DNA of 64,000 bases from NCBI GenBank assembly GCA_021771815.1, contig JAETOE010000002.1, positions 62,001 to 126,000 of the forward strand, written 5' to 3'. Shown here in pieces: positions 10,202-18,975 of the stretch. Position numbers and translations under genes: made by a program. The notes beneath the pieces were generated by a model. The model did not search any database and was not told the DNA's origin. It was given only the letters and a program-made list of their open reading frames with translations. Positions within the stretch are counted from its first letter, which is position 1, and every line of letters begins with the position of its first letter. The DNA is from Roseburia hominis (GTDB taxonomy: Bacteria > Bacillota > Clostridia > Lachnospirales > Lachnospiraceae).

Positions 10202-10669
10202 TTAAAAATCAAACGCCAGACGGATCAACGCAATATCCGTTTTCGCAAACTTAAGCGTGCCGCCGTCGTCAGTCTCTATCGTTACGGTTTCCTCATCGTA
10301 TGCCGATAAAATACCGTAAAATTCTTTTTCATGGTCGATCGCACGGTAAGTCCGTATCTCCACTTCCTTCCCCATGCTCCGTATATAGTCTTTTTCTTTC
10401 TTGAGCGGCCTTCCGAGTCCCGGGGAGCTGACTTCAAATACATAAGAATCCTCCACGAAATCCTCCCGGTCCAATATCTCATTCATCTCTCTGGCGACCG
10501 CCTCGCAGTCATTGACGGTAATGCCTCCCTCTTTGTCGATATATGCCCTGAGATACCATGTGCCGCCTTCCTTTACATACTCCACATCCACAAGTTCAAA
10601 TTCCATGCGCTCTATAATGGGAGTAATCAGTTCTTCGGTGCGCGTTTCATATAATTCACGCTTTGACAT
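10202..10669 (-). CDS. rimP: Ribosome maturation factor RimP
   Basis: RimP acts in 30S assembly. The 155-residue protein shows the family signature VSSPGLGRPL and DREDFVEDSYVFE. The start MSKREL (10669) follows an AAGGTG-type site; an upstream ATG at 10693 is less likely. It is the first gene of the leftward translation operon. Confidence 0.94.
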   Translation of the reverse strand: MSKRELYETRTEELITPIIERMEFELVDVEYVKEGGTWYLRAYIDKEGGITVNDCEAVAREMNEILDREDFVEDSYVFEVSSPGLGRPLKKEKDYIRSMGKEVEIRTYRAIDHEKEFYGILSAYDEETVTIETDDGGTLKFAKTDIALIRLAFDF

Positions 10670-10721
10670 CTGTACACCTTCCTCCATATTCAATTTTCGT
10701 GATAACTGCCGTTAAACATGA

Positions 10722-10750
10722 ATTGAGAGAGGACAAAGCCCTCTCTCAAT
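10722..10750. other. Hairpin in the leader of the rimP-nusA operon
   Basis: An 11-bp perfect inverted repeat (10722-10732 with 10740-10750, 7-nt loop) lies in the untranslated region upstream of rimP. There is no good U run on the minus strand, so it is not an obvious terminator. A minus-strand TATAAT lies near 10790. It may be an attenuator or mRNA stabiliser for the operon; this is inference. Confidence 0.5.
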
Positions 10751-10829
10751 CCAGTCATCGTGTTATCATAAGATAGAATAGCACTTTATTATAGGAAATG
10801 CAAGCCTTTTTCCAAACTTTACCGCCGTT

Positions 10830-11306
10830 TTACAGTCCCCCGGCGATTTTACAGACGTTGGTCCATGCAAGCGGCTTAGCGAACTGCTCCAATTCCGGAA
10901 TCGTCAGTTCGATCGCACTGTTGCCGCTGCCGCAGGCAGGGAACACCGTTTCGAACCGCTTCAACGATTCATCCAGATAGACCTCTACACCGTCTTCGAT
11001 CCCAAACGGGCAAACGCCGCCGACGGCATGTCCGATCCGACGCTCCACCTCATCCGGCGCCAGCATCTTCGCTTTCGTGTGAAAAAACGCTTTGTACTTC
11101 GTATTATCAATCTTAGTATCTCCCGCGCACACAATTAACACCGCGCGATCCTCCACCGCGAAGGACAGCGTCTTTGCAATCCGGCAGCCCTGCGTATGCA
11201 GCGCCTGCGCCGCCAGTTCGACCGTCGCAGACGACGTGTCAAATTCCTGTATGCGGTCTGAAACGCCGCACGTTTCCAAATATGCTCTTGCTCTCTCTAT
11301 TGACAT
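10830..11306 (-). CDS. YbaK/EbsC-type aminoacyl-tRNA deacylase
   Basis: The 158-residue protein belongs to the YbaK/ProRS-editing family that hydrolyses mischarged Cys- or Ala-tRNA(Pro). Visible features are AKTLSFAVEDRAVLIVCAGD, the IGHAVGGVCPFG motif and VYLDESL. The start MSIERA (11306) follows GGAG; an upstream ATG exists at 11336. It is a single gene between rimP and the tRNA-Glu genes. Confidence 0.85.
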   Translation of the reverse strand: MSIERARAYLETCGVSDRIQEFDTSSATVELAAQALHTQGCRIAKTLSFAVEDRAVLIVCAGDTKIDNTKYKAFFHTKAKMLAPDEVERRIGHAVGGVCPFGIEDGVEVYLDESLKRFETVFPACGSGNSAIELTIPELEQFAKPLAWTNVCKIAGGL

Positions 11307-11397
11307 TTTCTTCACTCTCCTATCAAGGCATATCATACTATATTTCGCATGAATTGTACACGTTTTTCAGATTTTTAAAAAAATTCTAAAAAAGGGC

Positions 11398-11425
11398 TTG
11401 CTTTTTTCCGTAAGCCTGTTATAAT
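11398..11425 (+). promoter_or_regulatory. Promoter of the tRNA-Glu pair
   Basis: TTGCTT (11398-11403) and TATAAT (11420-11425) are separated by 16 nt, 12 nt before the first tRNA. This is a strong stable-RNA-type promoter on the plus strand. Confidence 0.75.
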
Positions 11426-11436
11426 GTTTATTGTTC

Positions 11437-11508
11437 GGTTCCTTGGTCAAGCGGTTAAGACGCCGCCCTCTCACGGCGGAAACAGGGGTTCGATTCCCCT
11501 AGGAACTG
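11437..11508 (+). tRNA. tRNA-Glu (anticodon CTC), copy 1
   Basis: A 72-nt cloverleaf is visible: acceptor GGTTCCT pairs with AGGAACT (first pair G-U), the D arm is GGTCAAGCGGTTAAGAC, the anticodon loop reads CCTCTCA with anticodon CTC, and the T arm is AGGGGTTCGATTCCCCT. No CCA is encoded. Confidence 0.93.
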
Positions 11509-11539
11509 CTCAATTACATATTATTTGTTTCAACCGTAT

Positions 11540-11611
11540 GGTTCCTTGGTCAAGCGGTTAAGACGCCGCCCTCTCACGGCGGAAACAGGGGTTCGATTCC
11601 CCTAGGAACTG
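11540..11611 (+). tRNA. tRNA-Glu (anticodon CTC), copy 2
   Basis: This is an exact duplicate of the tRNA at 11437-11508, 31 nt downstream in the same transcript. Anticodon CTC reads GAG. The pair ends at the terminator at 11643. Confidence 0.93.
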
Positions 11612-11642
11612 TTTCTGTTAGTAATAACAGCCCAACCCGAAG

Positions 11643-11675
11643 ATGCTGGAAAGTTTGGTTTTCCGGCATTTTTTA
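11643..11675 (+). terminator. Intrinsic terminator after the tRNA-Glu pair
   Basis: A stem of about 10 bp (ATGCTGGAAA with TTTCCGGCAT, including G-U pairs) is followed by a run of six Ts on the plus strand. Confidence 0.8.
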
Positions 11676-11693
11676 TTGTCTCCTTTTTGCAGA

Positions 11694-11723
11694 AAAAGCC
11701 CGGGTCTGCTCACCCGGGCTTTT
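11694..11723. terminator. Bidirectional intrinsic terminator
   Basis: A perfect 12-bp stem (AAAAGCCCGGGT, 11694-11705, with 11712-11723) has a 6-nt loop and A/T runs on both sides. It would end leftward transcription from the nitronate monooxygenase gene and back up the tRNA terminator. Confidence 0.85.
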
Positions 11724-11768
11724 CGCTTGTGTTACTCTTGAATACACATTGCTTTTTCTTCCCTGTTT

Positions 11769-12836
11769 TTATTCATACATCAGATCACACACCACATCAT
11801 GCACCGTAGAAATCTCCCTGATCTTGCCGACATTGCTTCCACAGAAAATAAGCCCGTTCTCCACGTCGCCCCGCACTGCGGCGATCAGCGCTTTCGTGAT
11901 ACAGTAAGGAATCTCCGCCGGATTACAGTGCTTGATGCAGTGATAACACCGCCCGATCTGCTCCCTGCCGCTCTTCGTGCCCTTGATAAACGCGTTGGAA
12001 AGCGCACGCCCCGGCATTCCGACCGGGCTCTTGATGATCGTCGTGTCAGACTCTGCGGCATTGACATACGCCATCTTATACGCCTCCGACGCGTCGCATT
12101 CGCGCGTCGCCACAAAACGGGTCGCCGCCTGCACGCCGTCCGCCCCGAGTTCTCTCACGCGCAGAGCGTCTTTTGCGTCCCAGATGCCGCCCGCTGCAAA
12201 GACCGGAATCGGCTTCTTATATTTCTCCTCATATCCCTGCTTCTCCTCAATCACCGCGGCAAGCTCTTTGTCAAAATGCATCCCCGGGATATCGGAAAGT
12301 TCTTCCTCATGAAAACCCAGATGTCCGCCGGCCTTCGGTCCTTCCACCACGATAAAATCCGGTACGCGCCCGTATTTCTTATCCCACGCTTTTAAAATGA
12401 GCGCCGCCGCCTTCCGTGAGGAGACAATCGGCGCAATCTTCACCATACTGCCGCGCACCAACTCCGGCAGATCGACCGGAAGTCCGGCGCCGCAGATAAT
12501 AACGTCCGCACCCGCTTTCACCGCCTCGATCACATGCTCCCTGTATTGCTGCAGCGCGACCATGACGTTGACACCGACCATACCGCAGCCTCCGGCGATC
12601 TCCTTCGCACGCGCGATCTGTTTTCTGATCCCCCGCAGATTACATTCCGCCTCATGCCCGACAAATTCCGGTTCGTCAAAGCCGATCTGCGCAGTAGAGA
12701 TAATGCCGATTCCTCCCTCCTTTGCGACCGCTCCCGCAAGCCCTCCAAGGCTTACGCCTACCCCCATTCCGCCCTGAATCAGCGGCAGGGAAATATTCCA
12801 TCCGTCAAATGCCTTTCCGTCAAATATCTTTTTCAT
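11769..12836 (-). CDS. Nitronate monooxygenase / FabK-like FMN flavoprotein
   Basis: The 355-residue TIM-barrel flavoprotein has PLIQGGMGVGVS at the N terminus, EGPKAGGHLG (FMN phosphate region) and FAAGGIWDA. These are shared by nitronate monooxygenases and FabK-type enoyl reductases. A C-terminal Cys-rich segment with CYHCIKHC is seen in the clostridial nitronate monooxygenase group, so I favour that. Monocistronic, ending at the bidirectional terminator. Confidence 0.85.
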   Translation of the reverse strand: MKKIFDGKAFDGWNISLPLIQGGMGVGVSLGGLAGAVAKEGGIGIISTAQIGFDEPEFVGHEAECNLRGIRKQIARAKEIAGGCGMVGVNVMVALQQYREHVIEAVKAGADVIICGAGLPVDLPELVRGSMVKIAPIVSSRKAAALILKAWDKKYGRVPDFIVVEGPKAGGHLGFHEEELSDIPGMHFDKELAAVIEEKQGYEEKYKKPIPVFAAGGIWDAKDALRVRELGADGVQAATRFVATRECDASEAYKMAYVNAAESDTTIIKSPVGMPGRALSNAFIKGTKSGREQIGRCYHCIKHCNPAEIPYCITKALIAAVRGDVENGLIFCGSNVGKIREISTVHDVVCDLMYE

Positions 12837-12963
12837 TATACACCTCTATTACACATAGTTTTTATTACCATGTATGATAGTAACATATATACCAGTGTAT
12901 GGCAATGATTTTCCAAATTAAAAGCTGGAACATTTTTATACTCAACTTTCACAATCACACAGC

Positions 12964-14310
12964 TCACGAAAGCTGATTCATCCATATTTTTCTGCGAAAC
13001 AGCACCAGCGAAATCGCCAGCCGCACACATTCCTCCAGGGAAAGCATCAGATAGACGCCTGCAATCGGAAGCCTCAAGACAAATGCGGCAAGCAGTCCGA
13101 GCGGCACGCCGAACAGCCATGTCCCGATAATATCAATATACATCACATACTGCGTCTTTCCGCCGCTCCGCAGGATGCCGCTTCCCAGAATCATGTTTAA
13201 GACCTTCACCGGAGCGATCAGCGCATACACATACAAAATCTCGCAGGTCATAAGACGCACCTCGTCCTCGACGCGGTAAATCCGCACATAATACGGACAT
13301 AACACGACCACCAGAAGCGAGAGGATTCCCGCCCCAATTAGTCCGGTGAGAATCAGACGCTTTCCGTCCCGATAAGCCCTGTCGTTCTCTCCGCTGCCGA
13401 GCGCTTTGCCGGTGATGACGGACGCCGCCTGCGAGAGACCTGTCAGAGCGCCGATCAAAAGCCCCTGTATCGGTGAGGTCAGCGTCATCGCCGCACACGC
13501 CTGCGTTCCGACATGCCCGTAGATGGTCGCATATATATTTTCCCCGAGCACCCACAGGAATTCGCAGGCAAGCATCGGCAGCAAAATTTTCACATACTGG
13601 ATGCGCCCTTCCCTCTCAAATCTCCACACAAACGGAAGCTTCCATTGCTCCCGCCCCGCTATTCTCACATACAGAACGAACAACAGGCACATATTTGCAA
13701 ACTGCGAGACGACCGTAGCGATTGCGGCCCCCTTTGCCCCAAGCGCCGGAAACCCGAATTTTCCGAAAATCAGAACATAATTTCCAAGTGTGTTGACGAT
13801 TGCGGCGGCAATGCTCGCGGCAAGCGGAAGCTTTGCCGCCTCCCTGCACCGCAGCAGCGCCGCAAGCATCGATACGACTGCCAGCGGGACCGCCGAAATG
13901 CCTAAGATACGAAGATACGCCGCCGCTTCTTGCACCGTAGCCGCATCGGTACTGTAAAGCGACATGATCTGTTCCGGCAATAAGAGACAGCCCAGTAAAA
14001 ATAAGACGGCTGTCGCAAGCGCAAGCAATAAATTCACATAAAAGCTCTGCCCCGTGCCACGCTCCTCCCCTTTTCCGAGATACTGCGCCATCATGATCCC
14101 GGCAACGGACGCGACCGCCGCGATTATGACCGAGAGCACCGAGAAAAATTTCCCGGCAAGTCCGATCCCCGCGACGCAGGTACTTCCAAGCTGCCCCGTC
14201 ATCACCTGATCCGCCATGCTAAACGACGAACACAGAAGGCTTTGCAGCGTGACCGGAACCGCAATCCTGCGCAGCGCCTCGATGTAATTTCTTCTTTCTT
14301 CCGTATTCAT
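12964..14310 (-). CDS. MATE-family multidrug/Na+ exporter
   Basis: The 448-residue membrane protein has about 12 hydrophobic segments. Early motif MADQVMTGQLGS and a second-half internal repeat (TGLSQAASVITGKALG) are typical of MATE/NorM transporters. The start MNTEERR (14310) follows AAGGAGG. An upstream in-frame extension to 14628 translates the repeat leader and is judged non-coding. Confidence 0.88.
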   Translation of the reverse strand: MNTEERRNYIEALRRIAVPVTLQSLLCSSFSMADQVMTGQLGSTCVAGIGLAGKFFSVLSVIIAAVASVAGIMMAQYLGKGEERGTGQSFYVNLLLALATAVLFLLGCLLLPEQIMSLYSTDAATVQEAAAYLRILGISAVPLAVVSMLAALLRCREAAKLPLAASIAAAIVNTLGNYVLIFGKFGFPALGAKGAAIATVVSQFANMCLLFVLYVRIAGREQWKLPFVWRFEREGRIQYVKILLPMLACEFLWVLGENIYATIYGHVGTQACAAMTLTSPIQGLLIGALTGLSQAASVITGKALGSGENDRAYRDGKRLILTGLIGAGILSLLVVVLCPYYVRIYRVEDEVRLMTCEILYVYALIAPVKVLNMILGSGILRSGGKTQYVMYIDIIGTWLFGVPLGLLAAFVLRLPIAGVYLMLSLEECVRLAISLVLFRRKIWMNQLS

Positions 14311-14515
14311 AAAATCCTCCTTGTTTTGCGAAGCAAAATGCGACTGCCTTTGCAGGAGCAAAGGATTTCCCTCCTTGTTTTGCGAAGCAAAATGCGACTG
14401 CCTTTGCAGGAGCAGAGGATTTTCCTCCCTATTTTGCGAAGCAAAATGCCTGCCATGCCTGCATGGCGTGCGCCCTTGCAGGAGCAACGCCCGGCAAGCC
14501 GTGCATGATTTTCCT
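14311..14515 (-). repeat. Tandem repeats with embedded hairpins in the MATE gene leader
   Basis: Just upstream of the MATE gene a unit of roughly 55 nt is repeated about three times (two near-identical, one divergent). Each unit carries the palindrome TTTTGC-TTC-GCAAAA, an AGGAGG-like sequence, and a second palindrome (CCTTTGC...GCAAAGG). The last copy supplies the real ribosome binding site. It could act as a translational control region or be expanding repeat DNA. Confidence 0.75.
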
Positions 14516-14583
14516 CCTTGTCCTTCTAAGCAGATATTAATCCCAGATCTGTGATTCGTCCATAGGTTAAACGCGTAACCTAT

Positions 14584-14641
14584 TACAAAAATAAGCATGA
14601 AATTTTGTACACTCTGCCAAAATTTCATGCTTATTTTTGTA
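14584..14641. terminator. Long perfect hairpin downstream of the lacI-type gene
   Basis: Arms 14584-14606 and 14619-14641 are perfectly complementary over 23 bp with a 12-nt loop. The arms are A/T rich at the outside, with T runs on both strands. It lies between the LacI-type gene and the MATE leader and most simply terminates galE-lacI transcription. Such a long perfect stem is unusual. Confidence 0.7.
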
Positions 14642-14664
14642 TGCCAAATGCTGCCGGCGCACTC

Positions 14665-15687
14665 TCAGGCACCGCTCTTACACTCTGGTACCGCTCCTAC
14701 GCTCCCCCGTTCCACCAATGCAACAGGCAGAACACAGGTCTGTCCTTCTTCCTTCTGCTCCTTCAATTCACCGAGGAGACGCATCGCAAGCCCGGCGCGT
14801 GCGGCGGCGTCCTGCCGCACCGTCGTAAGCCCTTTTCCGAACCACGCCGCTGCCGGACTGTCGTCAAAGCCTGCCACGGAAATATCCTCCGGCACACGGA
14901 TTCCATGCTCCTGCAAAAAGAAGATCAGTTCGATCGCATGCGCGTCCGACACCGCGAAGACCGCCGTATAGGAACATATTTCGGCGAGCTTTTCCTCATA
15001 AAAGCGGCGGCGTTCCCCCCGCACCATCGGCACGATCATGAGCCTTGGCTCCTCTCCCGGGAACGCCGCGCACAAACCCTGATAGCGTTCCAGATCGACA
15101 CAGATGTCATTGTCCGAAATGCAGAGAACACGCCTGTGCCCCATGCGCTTTAAGTAATTTCCCATCTGAAAGCCGCCGTTCCGGTTGTCGACCGTGATAT
15201 TGGAAATCCGCTTTGCACCGCACAGATAACCGTCATACACAACGAACGGAATGTGCATATTCTCCCGGAGCTTCCGGTAATCCGAATCGCAGAAGCCGAT
15301 GAGCACCAGCCCGTTCATATTCCACATCGACGCGAACCGCGTGATCTCCTCCCAACGGTCTGTCACCTTTACCATCATAAAATAGCCGGACCTTTGGATT
15401 TCCGTCTCCAACGCACTTAAGGAGGACGAGATGAACCCGTCCTCCAATGCGTGACCTTCATATTTCTCATGGTTATTGACGACAACGCCGATGATCCGGG
15501 AGTCGTTCTGCGCCAGAAGAATCCCCGCCATACTCGGGATGTACTGCCGTTCTTCCAGCAGCTCCTGCACGCGCCGCACCGTCTCGTTCGAAATCTTCTT
15601 TGTCTTGCCGTGTATCACATTGGAGACGGTCGCAGTGCTAAGTCCAAGCTCCTCCGCGATATCGGCGATCCTCACCCGTTCTGCCAT
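14665..15687 (-). CDS. LacI-family transcriptional regulator
   Basis: The 340-residue protein starts with a LacI-type HTH (RIADIAEELGLSTATVSNVIHGK) followed by a periplasmic-binding-like effector domain with SVAGFDDSPAAAWF. The start ATG overlaps the galE stop at 15687, so the two are coupled. Its partnership with galE suggests control of galactose or UDP-sugar genes; the ligand is unknown. Confidence 0.92.
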   Translation of the reverse strand: MAERVRIADIAEELGLSTATVSNVIHGKTKKISNETVRRVQELLEERQYIPSMAGILLAQNDSRIIGVVVNNHEKYEGHALEDGFISSSLSALETEIQRSGYFMMVKVTDRWEEITRFASMWNMNGLVLIGFCDSDYRKLRENMHIPFVVYDGYLCGAKRISNITVDNRNGGFQMGNYLKRMGHRRVLCISDNDICVDLERYQGLCAAFPGEEPRLMIVPMVRGERRRFYEEKLAEICSYTAVFAVSDAHAIELIFFLQEHGIRVPEDISVAGFDDSPAAAWFGKGLTTVRQDAAARAGLAMRLLGELKEQKEEGQTCVLPVALVERGSVGAVPECKSGA

Positions 15688-16703
15688 TAACCTTCATATC
15701 CGTTCGGATTGTTCTTCTGCCATCTCCAGGAGTCCTCGCACATCTCGCGGATGCCGTACTGTGCCTCCCAGCCAAGCTCACGCTTCGCCTTGGACGGGTC
15801 GCAGTAGCAGGTCGCGATATCGCCCGCTCTTCTGTCCTTGATGACATACGGAATCTTCACACCGTTCGCCTCCTCGAAATTCTTCACGATATCGAGCACG
15901 CTGTAGCCATGGCCTGTTCCGAGATTGTAGATGCAAAGCCCCGCCTTCTCCTCAATCTTCTTAAGCGCCTTGACATGACCGACCGCCAGGTCAACAACAT
16001 GGATGTAATCTCTCACACCTGTTCCGTCCGGCGTATCGTAATCGTTGCCGAATACGCCAAGTTCCTTTAATTTGCCGACCGCGACCTGCGTCACATACGG
16101 CATCAGGTTATTCGGAATGCCGTTCGGATTCTCGCCCATCGTGCCGCTCTTATGCGCGCCGATCGGATTGAAGTAGCGAAGCAGGATCACATTCCACTCC
16201 GGGTCTGCTTTCTGGATATCCGTCAATACCTGCTCCAACATTGACTTTGTCCACCCGTAAGGGTTCGTGCACTGTCCCTTCGGGCAGTTCTCCGTGATCG
16301 GAATCTCCGCGGGATCGCCGTATACCGTAGCGGAGGAAGAGAAAATAATGTTCTTACATCCGTTCTGGCGCATCACGTCCACCAGCGTCAGCGTACCAGC
16401 GATATTGTTGTTGTAATATTCCCAGGGCTTCGCAACGGACTCGCCGACCGCTTTGAGTCCCGCAAAATGAATACAACTGTCGATTTTCTCCTCCGCAAAA
16501 ACCTTGTTCAAAATGTCTCTGTCTAAAATATCGCCTTTATAAAACTTTACAGGCTTTCCGGTAATTGCTGTCACGCGCTCTAAGGACTTCTCGGAAGCGT
16601 TGCTTAAATTGTCAAGCACCACCACCTCATAGCCTGCATTCTGTAATTCCACACATGTATGGCTGCCGATATATCCGGCGCCGCCTGTTACTAAAATCGC
16701 CAT
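15687..16703 (-). CDS. galE: UDP-glucose 4-epimerase
   Basis: GalE interconverts UDP-glucose and UDP-galactose using NAD. The 338-residue short-chain dehydrogenase has [10 protein letters not shown] for NAD binding, SSSATVYG and the catalytic YxxxK as YGWTKSM. It starts the leftward pair with the LacI-type regulator. A small GAAG-loop palindrome (TGTACC/GGTACA) lies in the leader near 16723-16740. Confidence 0.96.
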   Translation of the reverse strand: MAILVTGGAGYIGSHTCVELQNAGYEVVVLDNLSNASEKSLERVTAITGKPVKFYKGDILDRDILNKVFAEEKIDSCIHFAGLKAVGESVAKPWEYYNNNIAGTLTLVDVMRQNGCKNIIFSSSATVYGDPAEIPITENCPKGQCTNPYGWTKSMLEQVLTDIQKADPEWNVILLRYFNPIGAHKSGTMGENPNGIPNNLMPYVTQVAVGKLKELGVFGNDYDTPDGTGVRDYIHVVDLAVGHVKALKKIEEKAGLCIYNLGTGHGYSVLDIVKNFEEANGVKIPYVIKDRRAGDIATCYCDPSKAKRELGWEAQYGIREMCEDSWRWQKNNPNGYEG

Positions 16704-16938
16704 AATTCATTCTCCTTTCCTGTGTACCCTTCGGTACATGTGTCTGTCCACCATTTTCACAGACATCTTTTCTACGAGATTTATATTAACCTATCCCATC
16801 CAAAAAGTATAGCCATAAATGTATAAAATATATGTAAGAATGTTGCATCTTGTCAGTTTCATCCTTATAATGGACACAGACGGTTTTTCATTCCCGGACA
16901 GCTTTTTGCCGGGATTCATCCATAAAAAGGAGCTTCAT
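16704..16938. promoter_or_regulatory. Divergent intergenic region galE / araC-type regulator
   Basis: The region holds the galE leader with the TGTACC-GAAG-GGTACA palindrome. Further right is A/T-rich DNA with several -10-like hexamers (for example TATACT on the minus strand near 16810). I could not settle on a single promoter for either gene. Confidence 0.4.
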
Positions 16939-17775
16939 ATGGCTAAGAATTATAAAAATTCCTACAAAGTCACCGAAAAAGAGCTTGTCTCCCTCTCGGT
17001 CTACAACGTCGGTTTCCAGAAATGCGACGCGCTCTACCAGTGGGGGCCTGGAATCCGCGACCACTATCTGATTCACTACATCATTTCCGGGAGCGGATGC
17101 TATAAGGTACACGGGCAGACATTTCTCCTGCACGCCGGAGACACCTTTCTCGTCTATCCCAACACCGAGGTGCTCTACTTTGCCGATGAATCGGACCCCT
17201 GGGAATACGCCTGGGTCGGATTTACCGGAAGCGATGCCTCCATGATCTTAAAAGCGACGGATTTCACACCGGAAGCCCCTTTTATCCGAAACACGCCGCT
17301 CGGCAGCGACATTCACAGGCAGCTTCTGCACATTTATGACGCGCGCGGCAACGAGTTCGAACACGCCGTAGAGATGACCGGACGCCTGTATACGATGCTC
17401 GCGCTCTTTCTGCACGGCGCGAGCCGCCCGGACAGCCGCAATTCGACGAACAGCTATGTGCAGAAGGGAATCGAGTTCATTTCCTCGAATTATTCCTATG
17501 CGATCACCGTGGAGGATATCGCGGATTACGTCGGTGTCAGCAGGAGCCACCTGTTCCGCTCTTTCGAGACGGTCTTAGGACAGTCCCCGAAGAAATATCT
17601 GACGGATTTCCGCATGAAGCAGGCGTGCTATCTCTTAGAGCACTCCGACCTGTCGATCACCGCGATCGCGAACTCCCTCGGCTTTGACAACAGCCTTTAC
17701 TTTTCCAAGACCTTCCACAAGCAGAAGGGAATGTCGCCGAAGGAATACCGAAACGCTTTCCTCCAAAAGCTTTGA
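16939..17775 (+). CDS. AraC-family regulator with cupin sensor domain
   Basis: The 278-residue protein begins at MAKNYKN behind AAGGAG. The N-terminal half is an AraC-type cupin with HYIISGSGCYKVHGQ and LLHAGDTFLVYP. The C-terminal half has two HTH motifs (VEDIADYVGVSRSHLFRSF and ITAIANSLGFDNSLYFSK) ending KGMSPKEYR. The type resembles regulators of glycoside metabolism. The last 141 nt overlap the convergent PurA-like gene. Confidence 0.9.
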   Translation: MAKNYKNSYKVTEKELVSLSVYNVGFQKCDALYQWGPGIRDHYLIHYIISGSGCYKVHGQTFLLHAGDTFLVYPNTEVLYFADESDPWEYAWVGFTGSDASMILKATDFTPEAPFIRNTPLGSDIHRQLLHIYDARGNEFEHAVEMTGRLYTMLALFLHGASRPDSRNSTNSYVQKGIEFISSNYSYAITVEDIADYVGVSRSHLFRSFETVLGQSPKKYLTDFRMKQACYLLEHSDLSITAIANSLGFDNSLYFSKTFHKQKGMSPKEYRNAFLQKL

Positions 17776-18975
17776 AACCTCCGAAATCGTTCTCTCCTTA
17801 TCCGCAAACAACATCTTTCCTCCGGTTTCATTCGCATGTGTCACCAGAAGTGTGCACCGCACAGGACATGCGATCCCCTTTAGCTGCCGCAGATCCTCTT
17901 CCATATATCGGACAAATTCCGCCCCTGCGGGATGTCTGGCATAGCGCAGACAATCCTGCCACGGATTGGGGACATTCGTGAGATCTGTCATGCCGGGGTT
18001 AATCTCTTCCTTCCCGCATTCGAAATCCAGTCTCCCCGCTCCATGTCTTGTCACATAGGTTCGGGTCACATAAAAGATTTCCAGATCGGGCTGCCCCGTT
18101 TCCGCTTTCTGCTCCTTCTGCGCGCCCTCCTGCGCTCTGTCTCCACGAAGCAGCTCTGCCACATTGAAAAGCCCGGTATGGGAAGGCGTCAGATGTGGAA
18201 AATATTCCCGGTTGTCCTCGTCCAGCATCAGCCCCTGTGCATTTTCAAAGACGACCGTCTCATACCTTTCCGAAATCTCCTGCCAGTCCGCCAGCGAAAC
18301 ATATCGGTTGAAATTTGCGCACATTTCCGCCGCCGCATTCCGACACAGGTTTTCATCCCAGAGCAGCGCAAGCCACTCCTGAATCTCTTCCCGCAAAAAT
18401 TCGTCCGGGTATTCTACCGAAAGCTTTTCGACCCTCGGGCGGACGTAACCCTCCCGGATTGCCCGCAGGCGCTCTGCAATCTGCGTCTCCCCGGCACAAA
18501 GAAAATCCCGCAGCCGTAAAGAAAATCGTTCTTCTCCGGTACGCAGAACCGTTTCATAAATTCCCATTCCGCAGGAACCATGCTTCTTTTTTCCTCTAAG
18601 CTGCTCCGTCAGGCTGTTTAACAGCACATCGTAAACCGTGACACAGGCGCAGCCGCCGTGCGCATAGATGCTTCCCGTGAAGCGGGTTCCCGTTTTCTCC
18701 CACAGTTCCCGCCGGAGTGCCTCCACCTCCTCGCCGAGCTTTAACAGATCCGGCAAAAAAGTCTCGCTCCAGTAGGTCGGGCAGTTCCATCGGCTGCCGC
18801 TCCCCAACTGGTGAAATACAAAACGGAATGCTCCGTCCTCCACGGTATGTCCCGCCTGCGCCCCGCCGTTATGACGCACCACAACGGCGTCTTTCCCCCG
18901 GCAGAGACACGACACGGTCTGTCCCTTTCCCTCGTCTCCAAAGTTTTTTCCGATTACAACTTTTCCTTCTCTCAT
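17635..18975 (-). CDS. Adenylosuccinate synthetase-like protein (PurA paralogue)
   Basis: The 446-residue protein has the PurA nucleotide-binding and catalytic motifs NFGDEGKGQ and HNGGAQAGHTV, then SCGMGIYETV, FENAQGLMLD and TYVTRHGAG in PurA order. Overall it is divergent from housekeeping PurA. It starts directly after the VWA gene (1-nt spacing), so it is part of the same cassette. The C-terminal ~45 residues are encoded antisense to the AraC HTH, so the natural C terminus may have been lost. It may ligate Asp to a nucleotide other than IMP; function is inference. Confidence 0.8.
   Translation of the reverse strand: MREGKVVIGKNFGDEGKGQTVSCLCRGKDAVVVRHNGGAQAGHTVEDGAFRFVFHQLGSGSRWNCPTYWSETFLPDLLKLGEEVEALRRELWEKTGTRFTGSIYAHGGCACVTVYDVLLNSLTEQLRGKKKHGSCGMGIYETVLRTGEERFSLRLRDFLCAGETQIAERLRAIREGYVRPRVEKLSVEYPDEFLREEIQEWLALLWDENLCRNAAAEMCANFNRYVSLADWQEISERYETVVFENAQGLMLDEDNREYFPHLTPSHTGLFNVAELLRGDRAQEGAQKEQKAETGQPDLEIFYVTRTYVTRHGAGRLDFECGKEEINPGMTDLTNVPNPWQDCLRYARHPAGAEFVRYMEEDLRQLKGIACPVRCTLLVTHANETGGKMLFADKERTISEVSKLLEESVSVFLRRHSLLLVEGLGKVKAVVKAEGVRDRGDRQVGVL

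Noticed and set aside
14311-14515. Possible CRISPR-like array
   Set aside because: Units are nearly contiguous with no unique spacers of constant length, and the last copy acts as a ribosome binding site of the MATE gene; no cas genes nearby.
14311-14628. N-terminal extension of the MATE protein
   Set aside because: It only translates the repeat leader; the AAGGAGG-preceded MNTEERR start gives a normal MATE length.
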